A model generated the notes under the pieces. It was not told where the DNA came from. It worked only from the letters and a program-made list of their open reading frames with translations, and did not search any database. 64,000 nt of DNA from Serratia sp. Ag1. Lineage in GTDB: Bacteria > Pseudomonadota > Gammaproteobacteria > Enterobacterales > Enterobacteriaceae. Where the stretch lies: the NCBI RefSeq assembly GCF_000743355.1, contig NZ_JQEI01000021.1, positions 35,772-99,771 of the forward strand, read 5' to 3'. This document shows positions 26,623 through 35,934 of this stretch, in pieces; the stretch's first letter is position 1; every line of letters begins with the position of its first letter. The translations under genes and the position numbers were made by a program.

Positions 26623-27119
26623 CAGTCATGACCGTTGCACTCGTTCGTAACCAGCCAGCCGGACTACGTGGCCTTATTGGTCAGCACTTGGCTGCACCGC
26701 GCTGGCGTGATACCTGCAATTTTTACAATCGCATGATGGAGCGTGAGCGCCTAACCATTTGCTTTCATGCAGAACTTAAACAGCGCCATGCGGTTATGAC
26801 GCTGGAAGAAATGAACGAAAGTGACCGTGAGCGTATTGTTTGCGCTATCGATGAGTTACGCAGCGCTTTCGCTAAATACCGTAAACACGGTATCAGCCAA
26901 TCTGGTTTTATTGGTCGTTTGACGGTTAGCCAACGCCGCACGTTATTTCTTCATGCTGGTTTGACGGAAGCCGAATTTAATCAACCTTATTGGTATATTG
27001 ATGATGAAACTTGCGCATGGCGCGAGGCATTATTCAGAGCGCTGCGCGAATTATTCAGCTTGTTTGAGTACGCCCCAACCATATTGACAGCAGTCAAGCC
27101 CGAACAATATTTGCATTAA
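26619..27119 (+). CDS. B: Replication protein B
   Basis: The product is 166 residues, the length of P2 B. The conserved CNFYNRMMERERLTICF and IDELRSAFAKYRKHG segments identify it. In P2, B helps load the host DnaB helicase for lagging-strand synthesis. It overlaps the gene before it by 4 bases. Confidence 0.88.
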   Translation: MTVMTVALVRNQPAGLRGLIGQHLAAPRWRDTCNFYNRMMERERLTICFHAELKQRHAVMTLEEMNESDRERIVCAIDELRSAFAKYRKHGISQSGFIGRLTVSQRRTLFLHAGLTEAEFNQPYWYIDDETCAWREALFRALRELFSLFEYAPTILTAVKPEQYLH

Positions 27120-27181
27120 TTAATCCCGTTTCTTTTTAAAGGCGCTTCACTGCGTCGGGCATTCTTTTATCTGGAGTTTGT

Positions 27182-27439
27182 ATGCACATGTATAAAACCG
27201 TCGGTCAGGCGATGCGCAATAAGGCTGACAATGATTCGCGCAACTGGATGTTGAATAACGCGCGTAGCGAAGCGAAGGCCGATGCGGCAGTCAGCTTCTC
27301 TGCACACCTGGACAAACTGGCGACACACGCCGCCGTTAACCAGCTTTCCAGCGTTGAGATTATTGAACTACTACGGCAGGAATCAGAGAAATACAACAAC
27401 GCAGGGCGCGAACAGAAAACGGTATTACATCATGACTGA
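27182..27439 (+). CDS. DUF2732-like small early protein
   Basis: This 85-residue helical protein has SFSAHLDKLATHAAVNQLSS, then VEIIELLRQE, the DUF2732 pattern of P2-like phages. A CTGGAG ribosome site lies seven bases upstream. Function unknown. The end overlaps the next start by 8 bases. Confidence 0.65.
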   Translation: MHMYKTVGQAMRNKADNDSRNWMLNNARSEAKADAAVSFSAHLDKLATHAAVNQLSSVEIIELLRQESEKYNNAGREQKTVLHHD

Positions 27440-27728
27440 TAATAACCGGGTGGTGATTAATGATTGTTACGCCGTTATCAAGCTGAATGACGGTGATTTT
27501 ATTCTGGCCGACGTCAAAAAAGACAAAGAATCACATCAGGTTTATTACCCCACGGTCGCGGTGTATTCCAACGAATTAAGACTCACCGCCGATATTGTCA
27601 ACTTGTGCGTCAAGCGTGGCGTATTTCTCAGAACCATTACCTGTATTCGCGAAGTGATGAGCGAAAGTCACCGCATTGCCGAGTTGTGCCAACAGGCACT
27701 TAATCAACTGAATAAAACGGAGCGATAA
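27432..27728 (+). CDS. P2-like early hypothetical protein
   Basis: This 98-residue protein starts at the ATG at 27432, inside the end of the previous gene; the same frame is open further left without similarity. Its N-terminal half is beta-rich (DCYAVIKLNDGDFILADV) and the C-terminal part helical. It stands in the block of small genes between B and A. No family recognised. Confidence 0.55.
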   Translation: MTDNNRVVINDCYAVIKLNDGDFILADVKKDKESHQVYYPTVAVYSNELRLTADIVNLCVKRGVFLRTITCIREVMSESHRIAELCQQALNQLNKTER

Positions 27729-27730
27729 CC

Positions 27731-27946
27731 ATGCCTGATTTGATGGACTTGGCACAGCAGCGCCAGCAAGAAACCCTCGCAATGCAGATTAATGCCGCAC
27801 GTCCGCGCGATGGTGTATCGGCATCGACCTGTGAGGATTGCGACCAGCCAATCCCGGCGGCGCGGCGCGCGGCTTTTCTTGGTGTTGTGCGCTGTGTGTC
27901 ATGTCAGACCCTTCACGAGCAGCAAGCCAAACATTTCCGGGGGTAA
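27731..27946 (+). CDS. TraR/DksA-type zinc-finger protein
   Basis: This 71-residue protein has a four-cysteine finger (STCEDCDQPIP and VRCVSCQTLHE), typical of the short TraR/DksA proteins of P2-like phages, which may act on RNA polymerase. The GGAGCGATAACC leader gives a good ribosome site. Confidence 0.85.
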   Translation: MPDLMDLAQQRQQETLAMQINAARPRDGVSASTCEDCDQPIPAARRAAFLGVVRCVSCQTLHEQQAKHFRG

Positions 27947-27948
27947 TC

Positions 27949-28233
27949 ATGCTGCGTATCGCTATAGGTAAAGATTGGGTGATCACCAGTGATGTTTATC
28001 AATTCATCCTGAACCGAAAGAAGACGATTAAAACCGGCACTAAGGCGGGCGGCGAGTGGCTCGACGCCGTGGGTTATTACCCAACGCTGCCGCAACTGGT
28101 TTCTGGCCTGATTCATCACGATATCCGTAATTCAACCCTTACCAGCGTGGCCGATCTCGCGGCTGAGATTGAGCGCATTGGCGCACTGTGTCAGGAGGCT
28201 TTTTCCTTCCAATATCCAAAGGAAAAATTATGA
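27949..28233 (+). CDS. DUF5405-like early protein
   Basis: From the ATG at 27949 (CGGGGG site upstream) the product is 94 residues. The start MLRIAIGKDWVITSDVYQFI and the NRKKTIKTGTKAGGE segment match the DUF5405 family of P2-like phages. The stop overlaps the next start (ATGA). Confidence 0.65.
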   Translation: MLRIAIGKDWVITSDVYQFILNRKKTIKTGTKAGGEWLDAVGYYPTLPQLVSGLIHHDIRNSTLTSVADLAAEIERIGALCQEAFSFQYPKEKL

Positions 28234-28457
28234 CCCCATTACAGCTATTGATTCATGTTCTGGTGCCTTTTAGTTCATCGGCATTTATAGCCACGCTGTT
28301 GTTGGTCATCGTAAAAGGGGCGGGTGTTCTTCCTGATGCATCGTGGTGGCAGGTTTTCTCTCTGCTGTGGGGAGTTCCGGCAGCGATTACCGGGTTTATG
28401 GTTGCGGTATTTATTGCGGTTGGTTTAGAACGGCGTATTAAGACGTGGCTCAAATGA
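28230..28457 (+). CDS. Small membrane protein
   Basis: This 75-residue protein has two hydrophobic segments (about 5-28 and 37-62) and ends with the basic tail ERRIKTWLK. It overlaps its neighbours on both sides by 4 bases. It may sit in the inner membrane; function unknown. Confidence 0.6.
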   Translation: MTPLQLLIHVLVPFSSSAFIATLLLVIVKGAGVLPDASWWQVFSLLWGVPAAITGFMVAVFIAVGLERRIKTWLK

Positions 28458-30757
28458 CCATCGGTAGCCAATCCAGGCCAGCAAGAGGGCGGGTAGTTCC
28501 TTCACCGCCCCCGGCCTTTAAGGAAAACACCGGCGAACCGTTCGTCGGTGTTTTCCCCTGGAATGCTCCAAAGCAAGCCATCGGCAAAGAAAGACCGCTT
28601 ACCCGTGAGGAACACGCTCAGGGGCAAGCTGTTTTACGCAATATCCATTCCTTACCGCATTTTCTCGGCGCGATCTTTCTGGCGCGTCATGCCTATCTGT
28701 TGAAAGAGAAAGGGTTGCACGATGCCAACAAGTGGCTGGTGCTCCAGTTTCAGCGCCGTATCTGGCCGCGTATTGAAATCGTTAACGCTAAAAATGCCAT
28801 GAATCTCAATGCCTCACCGTGCTTTATGGCGGAGGTGGACAACTATGCGCGTTTGTCCGGTATGGACGACAGAGATCTGCGGCGTTTTGCTGACCGTATC
28901 GCCGGGCAGTTGATGCAGAACTATGACCGCTATTGTGAGGAGTTTATCGAGGCCAACGGCGGCGACAATACCGGGTTAATCAGCGATAGCGTGCAGGCTG
29001 ATTTTTATGGCCGCGTTGGCAATATGGTACGCGCGTTCAATGTCACGCCGATGCACTGGCGTAAATACGGTAAAGGCAAACTGGATGCGGGTTCGGCGAT
29101 TGCCAGTTTGTCGCGGATGGTAAATTCCGAATGGTGGGAACGTCAGCTAAAAGCACAGCGCACGCGCTGGCGTGAAGCGTTGCTGATTGCCGCCGGTGAG
29201 GTGAATCGCAATAAGCACCCGTATGCCAGCAAGCAGGCGATCAGGGACGTACAGGCCCGGCGGCTTGCTAACATGGAATACCTGAAAGGGTGTGACCTGG
29301 AGAACGTTGCAACCGGTGAGCGCTTTGACCTGATTGATAAGGTGATGGCGAGTATCTCTAACCCGGAGATCCGCCGCATGGAACTGATGAGCACCATTGC
29401 AGGCATAGAGAAGTATGCCGCCAGTCAGAAACATGTCGGCATGTTTATCACCATCACCACGCCTTCCAAATACCACCCGACGCGTGTTGTCGGCAAGAAA
29501 GACAGCACCAAAATCCAGTTTAACCACAATTGGGACGTAGAGGCGTTCTCGCCCAAAGACGGCCAGCGCTATCTTGTCGGCATTTGGAGCAAGATCCGCA
29601 CCGCGTTTAAAGACCGTGGTCTGAGTGTTTACGGTATGCGCGTTGTTGAGCCGCATCATGACGGGACGCCGCACTGGCATATGATGCTGTTTTGCGAACG
29701 CCAGCAGCGCCAGCCGATCATCGACATCATGCGCCGGTATGCACTGAAAGAAGATGGTGACGAGCGCGGCGCGGCAAAGAACCGCTTTGACTGCAAGCAC
29801 TTGAACAAAGGCGGGGCCGCTGGCTACATCGCTAAATACATTGCCAAGAATATCGACGGTTATGCGCTCGATGGCGAGATCGATCACGATACGGGTAAGC
29901 CGCTGCGGGATATGGCCGCCGCTGTCACTTCCTGGGCGTCTACGTGGCGTATTCCTCAGTTTAAATCTCTCGGTGTGCCAACCATGGGCGCTTACCGCGA
30001 GTGCCGTGCTGATTGCTTACGCCGGATTAGTCTGGCCGAGATTTTTGACGAGCGAGTCGAAGCGGTTCGCGCGGCAGCTTCTGCCGGTGACTTTGCGGCA
30101 TACATTGCCGGGCAGGGTGGTGCAAATGTCCCGCGTGACGTTCAGACGGTACGAGTCGCGCGCAAGGTGGCCGATGAGCCGAACGCCTATGACGAAGAGG
30201 TGCAGAAGGTGGTCGGTATCTTCGCGCCGCATCTTGGCTCTGGCCACGTATTTGAAACCCGTACAACAGAATGGCGCATTGTCCGTAAAGCCGTTGACGT
30301 TGAGCCTTTGACTTTAAAAAGCGCCTCTGGCGCGCCTCGGAGTCCTGTCAATAACTGTGGGGAGGTTGAGCAAGAACCGGAGCCAGTTTTGACTGTTACA
30401 CCGCCTGAGTATGTCACAGCGGTGATGAATTTGATTGAGAGCGGCGATGTTAGCTGGGATGACGCTGACGTCGCTAAGGCGATTAGAGACGCTATACGGC
30501 AGCAGTCACCGAATAGTAATCGCCAAGAAATCACCAAGAATCGGGAAAAATCCCGAAATGATGCGCCTTCGGCACGTCTGACTCCGGCAGAATGGGCAAG
30601 GGTTCCGCAAATACGGTCAGAGCTGTCACTGAAGAGCATCACCCTGGAGCGATGGGAATTGAAAGCGTTGGCCCGAGGGGCAACGGTAACATTTGGTGGC
30701 CATACGTTCTCATATCCACCGCAGGATGAGTGGCCCGGATTCGTTTTGACGTTGTAG
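28454..30757 (+). CDS. A: Replication initiation endonuclease A
   Basis: The product is 767 residues from the ATG at 28454. It is a rolling-circle HUH nuclease: H407 and H409 form the metal site (PHWHMMLF), and Y458 and Y462 (YIAKY) are the tyrosine pair that cuts and joins DNA, as in P2 A. It nicks the phage origin, which in P2 lies inside this gene. It is coupled to the membrane protein gene by ATGA overlap. Confidence 0.95.
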   Translation: MTIGSQSRPARGRVVPSPPPAFKENTGEPFVGVFPWNAPKQAIGKERPLTREEHAQGQAVLRNIHSLPHFLGAIFLARHAYLLKEKGLHDANKWLVLQFQRRIWPRIEIVNAKNAMNLNASPCFMAEVDNYARLSGMDDRDLRRFADRIAGQLMQNYDRYCEEFIEANGGDNTGLISDSVQADFYGRVGNMVRAFNVTPMHWRKYGKGKLDAGSAIASLSRMVNSEWWERQLKAQRTRWREALLIAAGEVNRNKHPYASKQAIRDVQARRLANMEYLKGCDLENVATGERFDLIDKVMASISNPEIRRMELMSTIAGIEKYAASQKHVGMFITITTPSKYHPTRVVGKKDSTKIQFNHNWDVEAFSPKDGQRYLVGIWSKIRTAFKDRGLSVYGMRVVEPHHDGTPHWHMMLFCERQQRQPIIDIMRRYALKEDGDERGAAKNRFDCKHLNKGGAAGYIAKYIAKNIDGYALDGEIDHDTGKPLRDMAAAVTSWASTWRIPQFKSLGVPTMGAYRECRADCLRRISLAEIFDERVEAVRAAASAGDFAAYIAGQGGANVPRDVQTVRVARKVADEPNAYDEEVQKVVGIFAPHLGSGHVFETRTTEWRIVRKAVDVEPLTLKSASGAPRSPVNNCGEVEQEPEPVLTVTPPEYVTAVMNLIESGDVSWDDADVAKAIRDAIRQQSPNSNRQEITKNREKSRNDAPSARLTPAEWARVPQIRSELSLKSITLERWELKALARGATVTFGGHTFSYPPQDEWPGFVLTL
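30321..30352 (+). other. Candidate P2-type replication origin nick site
   Basis: A GCGCC TCT GGCGC hairpin (30321-30333) is followed directly by CGCCTCGGAGTCCTGTCAA (30333-30351), the sequence I recall as the conserved P2 A cleavage region. It lies within the A gene, at the same relative place as in P2. Confidence 0.55.
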
Positions 30758-30882
30758 GGTGGTAATGTTTTTTCGTTTTTTGGTAATATTTTTTGCAATA
30801 CTGGATTAAAACACTGGTTATTCGGACACTATGGTATATGATTTAGGTCGGTTTGGCTCATTTTCTCTTCGGAGTGGTTTTT

Positions 30883-31968
30883 ATGATTAACATCACTAAA
30901 GATATGTTTGTTGAAGTGATGAATGATGCATTACAGGGAAAGCGCGAAAACCTAGAAATGCGTCTACGCATCATTATTAGGAAGCTTAAGAAAGATTCAC
31001 CTGAACTGGCTTCAGAGCTGAGTGATGCGCTGATGCGTAATGTGGATTCGCTGAGCGTAGTTAGAGGGATGCCCGTTAACCGGCAGCCAGCACCTGTTGA
31101 TGCAGACACTCGTCAAAAATTATTGGTGGAAACTTACCCGGTTCATCTATCAGTAGACCCACTGTGGCCTGAGCACATTGTGACCTCATTAACCCGTTTT
31201 GTATCGGAATGGGAAAAGCGAAAAAAATTATTAGATAATGGCTTGCTGCCATCGCGTTCTTTATTGATGGATGGTCCTCCCGGTGTTGGTAAGACTTTAG
31301 CGGCTAAATGGCTTGCTGAAAAATTAAACTTACCTCTTTTGACTCTCGATTTAGCAAGTGTCATGAGTAGCTTTTTGGGGAAAACGGGCAATAACATTCG
31401 TGCTGTTTTAGATTATGCGCGCTCTTTTCCATGCATTCTTTTGCTAGATGAGTTTGACTCGATCGCTAAAAAAAGAGATGACGCCTCTGATGTGGGAGAG
31501 TTGAAGCGATTGGTGACAGTGTTATTGCAAGCTATCGATGAGTGGCCTCATACTTCTATTTTAGTCGCGGCAACGAACCATGGTGATTTGCTGGACCCAG
31601 CGGTATGGAGACGTTTTGATCGCGTTGTTGGTTTCGACTACCCTTCTGAGGATTTAATTAGAAAATTTTTGATTAAAAATGACATTCCTCAAGGTGTGGC
31701 AGGGAATATCAGTGATAGGTTGGTTGGACGTTCCTTTGCGGTCATCGAACGCTCTATCAATCAAGCAAAAAGGAATTCTATTCTTGAAGGAATTCCGGTT
31801 AACAAGGCTATGATAGAAGAATTATTCGAGGGAGAGTCACTTGAGAAATTAGTCAAGGTAATGCATGAGAAAGGGATGTCTCAACGGTTGATATCCTCAG
31901 AGCTTTCTTTATCTCGTCCGTTAGTTAAAAAATTGATTGAGATTGGTGGGGCCGAAAATGAAAAATAA
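30883..31968 (+). CDS. IetA-like AAA ATPase (defence/addiction)
   Basis: The product is 361 residues from the ATG at 30883 (CGGAG upstream). The AAA+ core has Walker A GPPGVGKTLAAKW, Walker B CILLLDEFDS and the sensor region ATNHGDLLDPAVWRRFDR. The C-terminal end (QRLISSELSLSRPLVKKLI) looks like a small helical DNA- or protein-binding unit. It overlaps the subtilisin gene by 11 bases. An AAA ATPase coupled to a subtilisin-like protease is the composition of IetAS, first described as a plasmid addiction module and later as anti-phage. AT-rich relative to phage genes, so it is cargo. Confidence 0.8.
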   Translation: MINITKDMFVEVMNDALQGKRENLEMRLRIIIRKLKKDSPELASELSDALMRNVDSLSVVRGMPVNRQPAPVDADTRQKLLVETYPVHLSVDPLWPEHIVTSLTRFVSEWEKRKKLLDNGLLPSRSLLMDGPPGVGKTLAAKWLAEKLNLPLLTLDLASVMSSFLGKTGNNIRAVLDYARSFPCILLLDEFDSIAKKRDDASDVGELKRLVTVLLQAIDEWPHTSILVAATNHGDLLDPAVWRRFDRVVGFDYPSEDLIRKFLIKNDIPQGVAGNISDRLVGRSFAVIERSINQAKRNSILEGIPVNKAMIEELFEGESLEKLVKVMHEKGMSQRLISSELSLSRPLVKKLIEIGGAENEK

Positions 31969-34156
31969 GAACTTACTTCTTGGTTACGGAGAAACATTAA
32001 CTCGCGAGGTTATCCTGAAGCGTGGTGGTGGTAGTAAAAATAAGCCATATACTTATGAGGAAAATAAGCCGGTAATAATGCGAGATTTACAGGAGTTGGT
32101 TAAAGATTTTAATGATATTCCTGAAAAAGCAAAACCAAATGGTGAGGCTGTTGCTAAAGTCACCCTGCATCCGGCTTTTTTGGCTAAATCGTATTTTCCT
32201 GTAGATGTTTTTAAGCATTTTTCTTTGCGTAGTATAGGTAGTAAATCAGTAAAAGTTAAACCAAGAAAAAATGTAAGTAGCAGAGGAAAGGAAAAAGAAG
32301 AGCATGTGAGTGCATGTATATATGTGGCTGGTAAAGTAAAGAGCTTTGAGGCGCTTTACGCGGCTATGGAAAAGAATAAGCTTAAAGCAGGGGAAAAGAA
32401 CGAGATTATTACCTTTGAAAGCATTTCATTCTTTGAGCCAAATGAAAAAATAAAACAAATTGAAGACTCTAATAACCTTAGAAAAATAGAGGTTGCACTA
32501 CACACACCTAATGAAAGTGGTTCTATTCTTAGAGCATTTATTAACTATGCATTATCTTGTGGTGCTAAGGTTGATGAGAGCAAGGTTATCTCGGTAAAAG
32601 GATTAACCTTTCTTCCAATTATGGCGAATGCTAAAGCGGCGGCTCAAGTTGCGGAGTTCTCCTTCTTGCGTGTTATTCGTGATTTGCCAAGTTTACGTAT
32701 TAATAACCCTGTGTTTACTCGTTCATTAATAGAAGAAAGTCAATTAACCCTCCCGCATGATAATGCGCTTAATAGTGATATTAAAGTTGCTGTTTTTGAT
32801 GGTGGAATTGGCAATACGGATTTTGAGTCATGGGTAAGGGAGTATACATTTTCAAAAGACTCTAAAACTAGTGGAGCACTTTTATCTCATGGCCAAGATG
32901 TAACATCTACTATTCTATTTGGCGCAATAGTCGAAGGCCAAAAAGAGCTACCTGTACCTTATGCGAATATAGATCATTATCGTGTGGTTGATTCATCTAT
33001 TGATGCTGATGATGAGGACTTATTTGATGTCCTTATTAGAATAAAATCTGTTTTGGACTCCATGAGCTATGATTATATCAATCTTAGTTTAGGTCCTCGA
33101 TTTCCTATAGAAGATGATGATGTTCATGTTTGGACATCAACACTAGAGCAGTATTTCTCCTCAGGGAAAACGTTGTGTACAGTAGCGGTTGGTAATGATG
33201 GTTGTTTGAGTGATGGATTGAATAGAATTCAAACGCCATCAGACCTTGTGAATGCTTTGGCGATAGGCTCTGCTAGCTCATTATCGGATAAGTGGGAAAA
33301 AAGTGATTACAGTTGCATTGGACCCGGCAGAAGTCCCGGTTTTGTTAAACCTGATGGCGTTGCATTCGGTGGAACAAAGGATGAACCCTTTAAGGTATAT
33401 AGCCCTTTTTTAGGTGGAGTGGTTCAAACTGGTGGGACAAGCTTCTCGTCACCATTGGTGCTGCGGCAGGCAATAGGACTAGCGGCAAGCTTACAGTACG
33501 AAATTACACCTCTTACAGCGAAAGCATTGCTCGTACATCACGCTGAAAATAAGGGATACGAGCGCAGTCATGTTGGTTGGGGTAAGTTTCCAAATGAGAT
33601 AACAGATTTAATATACAGTGATGATGACGAGGTTAAGGTTGTATATCAGGGCGTTTTGAAACCAACTCAGCATTTGCGAGCGTTGATTCCCTTCCCTGAT
33701 ACCTCTGTAAATGGAAGAGTAACATTAAAAGCGACATTTTGTTTTGCCACTCCAGTTGATGTTGAACACCCGGTAAACTATACAAAAAGTGGGTTGATGG
33801 TGACTTTGAGAAAAAATCCTCAAGATGATGAGGGTGAGACTTATCCATTGTTTAATCGTAAAAATATTTATGCGACAGAAGAAGAATTACGTGAAGATTC
33901 GCATCGTTGGGAGACAACGTTACGCAGTGAACATACTTTTAATAAAGATATCTTGAAAGATCCATGTTTCGATGTGGTTTATCACGGACGTGATTGTGGT
34001 TTGCCAGTAGAAGTTGATGATTTACCTGACCTGCCTTACGTTCTCATCGTTTCCCTTAAAGCTAAGGATACACCTGAGTTGTATAACAATATCCGACAGA
34101 GATATCAGACTCTACAACCGATACAAATTAGGCAGCAAATTCGGCTTCAATCATGA
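31958..34156 (+). CDS. IetS-like subtilisin-family protease
   Basis: The product is 732 residues from the ATG at 31958, inside the end of the ATPase gene. The S8 catalytic triad is visible: D281 (VAVFDGGIG), H311 (LLSHGQDV) and S495 (GGTSFSSP). No signal peptide is present, so it acts in the cytoplasm. About 270 residues precede the protease domain and 200 follow it. In the IetAS model the ATPase controls the protease, which becomes toxic or protective when triggered. Its target is unknown. Confidence 0.8.
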   Translation: MKNKNLLLGYGETLTREVILKRGGGSKNKPYTYEENKPVIMRDLQELVKDFNDIPEKAKPNGEAVAKVTLHPAFLAKSYFPVDVFKHFSLRSIGSKSVKVKPRKNVSSRGKEKEEHVSACIYVAGKVKSFEALYAAMEKNKLKAGEKNEIITFESISFFEPNEKIKQIEDSNNLRKIEVALHTPNESGSILRAFINYALSCGAKVDESKVISVKGLTFLPIMANAKAAAQVAEFSFLRVIRDLPSLRINNPVFTRSLIEESQLTLPHDNALNSDIKVAVFDGGIGNTDFESWVREYTFSKDSKTSGALLSHGQDVTSTILFGAIVEGQKELPVPYANIDHYRVVDSSIDADDEDLFDVLIRIKSVLDSMSYDYINLSLGPRFPIEDDDVHVWTSTLEQYFSSGKTLCTVAVGNDGCLSDGLNRIQTPSDLVNALAIGSASSLSDKWEKSDYSCIGPGRSPGFVKPDGVAFGGTKDEPFKVYSPFLGGVVQTGGTSFSSPLVLRQAIGLAASLQYEITPLTAKALLVHHAENKGYERSHVGWGKFPNEITDLIYSDDDEVKVVYQGVLKPTQHLRALIPFPDTSVNGRVTLKATFCFATPVDVEHPVNYTKSGLMVTLRKNPQDDEGETYPLFNRKNIYATEEELREDSHRWETTLRSEHTFNKDILKDPCFDVVYHGRDCGLPVEVDDLPDLPYVLIVSLKAKDTPELYNNIRQRYQTLQPIQIRQQIRLQS

Positions 34157-34198
34157 GTATTTTTACAAATGCATGGCGGATTGCCATGCATTTGATTG

Positions 34199-35461
34199 CT
34201 AAATATCTTTTTTTAAGATTATTACAGCGTAAAAAAGTAATGATTTTATGATGTGATTTAGTGAATGCACTTCGCGAAATAGAATTAGAGTATTGCGCAG
34301 GAATTCTAGGAATGATATTTCATATAGTTTTTCACGCTTCATACCTTCTTTATTTGGATAGTAATAAATCATTTGTGCGGATTCCTCATATTCATATTTG
34401 TAATGTGCAATTGCATTTCGTAATTTGTGATTTATGGCACTTTCATCGATATGATAGAAAGAATCATCAATGCACTCGACTTTTTTCCCAAAATCCATAT
34501 TTGTGAAGTTATCTAAAGATGCAAGATCTTTTATTATTTCCTTCTTTTTGTTTAAACGAACTGAGTCATTAAAAAGATCGTAATCCCCACGTTTAAGTAA
34601 ATTATTAATACCTGCAACTAATGTTAGTAAGCGGGAGAAAACCTCAGATAGATCCTTGTATAAATTGCTGCAGCTATCAAAGTCAGCGGTTGAAACTCTT
34701 CCGGATATTTTATCATTACTTAATGATTTGTAATCAAAGTAAAGGGCTGGGCGTAATGGGAGGTCAAAATCAATTATTTTTGGATATAAAGAAAGACATT
34801 CATGATGTAAGGTTGTTAAGAAGTTTGTTTTGATTATTTGATCAAAAAAAGCTCTTGTTTTTTCTTTGTGAGAGAAATCTAGATAATCAAGTATTTCAGG
34901 CATTTTAGTACTTAATTCTCTATTGTGTTTATGTGAGGTAAACGGTGATGACATTATTGATGTCGCTGTGTACAAGGCTGCTAGGACGTCTTTTTTTTCG
35001 TCAGACTTTAATTGTATGTTAAGGAGTTTTTTGCAGGTTTTTCTAAATGTGTTGACTTCACCTCTTTTGTACTGGGTAATTAAACGCCTTAGCTCTCTTT
35101 TTTTAGGATATAAATAATTAAGGGCGTTAAGTCTCTCATTAAGGTGAAGGTAATTTTCATGTCCTATTTCCTGACTGACTCTCATGAAAGTTGTATATCC
35201 CATCTTGTACTCTCCAAACGATGCAGGGAAATCCAGGTGTAGATCTATGAAAGGATTTTTACCTGTAAATGGTGATTCAAAGTCAACAATATCTGTTGCT
35301 CCTTGAAGATCGAAATCCCCGTCACTAACGTTTAATGTGATTTGTTCCTCACAAGATGGACATGCAAATTGAAAAGGTTGTATATCTCTATTAGAAAGGC
35401 CAATTCTGCAATCAATATGCGTACTACATGTTTCACATTCGAAGCATTTCATGATGTTCAT
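34199..35461 (-). CDS. Zinc-ribbon protein with HEPN-like C-terminal domain
   Basis: This 420-residue protein reads toward ietS. AAGGA six bases before the ATG at 35461 supports the start. The N-terminus holds two CxxC pairs (C9/C12 and C34/C37), a zinc ribbon. The middle is helical. Near the C-terminus HKLRNAIAHYKYEYEE contains R348 and H353 in the Rx4H arrangement of HEPN ribonuclease-type toxins. The gene is very AT-rich and lacks phage relatives that I know. It is a candidate abortive-infection protein; the HEPN call rests on one motif. Confidence 0.6.
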   Translation of the reverse strand: MNIMKCFECETCSTHIDCRIGLSNRDIQPFQFACPSCEEQITLNVSDGDFDLQGATDIVDFESPFTGKNPFIDLHLDFPASFGEYKMGYTTFMRVSQEIGHENYLHLNERLNALNYLYPKKRELRRLITQYKRGEVNTFRKTCKKLLNIQLKSDEKKDVLAALYTATSIMSSPFTSHKHNRELSTKMPEILDYLDFSHKEKTRAFFDQIIKTNFLTTLHHECLSLYPKIIDFDLPLRPALYFDYKSLSNDKISGRVSTADFDSCSNLYKDLSEVFSRLLTLVAGINNLLKRGDYDLFNDSVRLNKKKEIIKDLASLDNFTNMDFGKKVECIDDSFYHIDESAINHKLRNAIAHYKYEYEESAQMIYYYPNKEGMKREKLYEISFLEFLRNTLILFREVHSLNHIIKSLLFYAVIILKKDI

Positions 35462-35708
35462 ACAAATTCCTTAAAAGAGCGGAGTGCGTTTTTTTGGGAA
35501 GGCGTTTATCCAGACACGGTTACTTTTTATGATGATAATGAATGCAGGAGGTTTGTAAATATTATTCATAGATTACTGCGATATCAGTGCATTTTATTGT
35601 ATGAGATTGCATGGTTTTTTAAACAGATTCATAAGGTGCTCTGGTTTGTGCTGATGCGGCTTTCATATGGTAATGCAACTGCATGAAAACCGCCCCATGA
35701 AGCGGGCA

Positions 35709-35727
35709 GGCGTGGCGGGGATAGCAT
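35709..35727. other. cos packaging site of the P2-like prophage
   Basis: GGCGTGGCGGGGATAGCAT matches the 19-base cohesive end of P2 (recalled as GGCGAGGCGGGGAAAGCAC) at 16 of 19 positions and is followed by TGCGCGC as in P2. The site divides the cargo between A and Q into two parts. The rest of the gap 35462-35934 holds no gene that I can support. Confidence 0.75.
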
Positions 35728-35934
35728 TGCGCGCAGGTGGTGTTTTACATCATTTAAAAATCGCCGTCAGCGACTCGTAATGGCTATTTATCATCGAATC
35801 TAAATCCTTACGTGAATCAGTGGTGTGACGCAATAACGACGCTCTCAGAGCGCGGCAGAGCGATCGGCTTAAGTAGCCCCTCATCATCCTGGTAACGCCA
35901 TCAGGATCTGGTTGAACAGTTTAGGAATTAAATC

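Noticed and set aside
29147..29887. 246-codon leftward frame opposite gene A
   Set aside because: Shadow frame; gene A has full motif support.
34014..34202. Short rightward frame after ietS
   Set aside because: It overlaps the end of ietS in another frame and has no ribosome site or family.
35342..35686. Rightward 114-codon frame before cos
   Set aside because: Most of it lies antisense to the start of the HEPN-like gene and the rest has no recognisable sequence.
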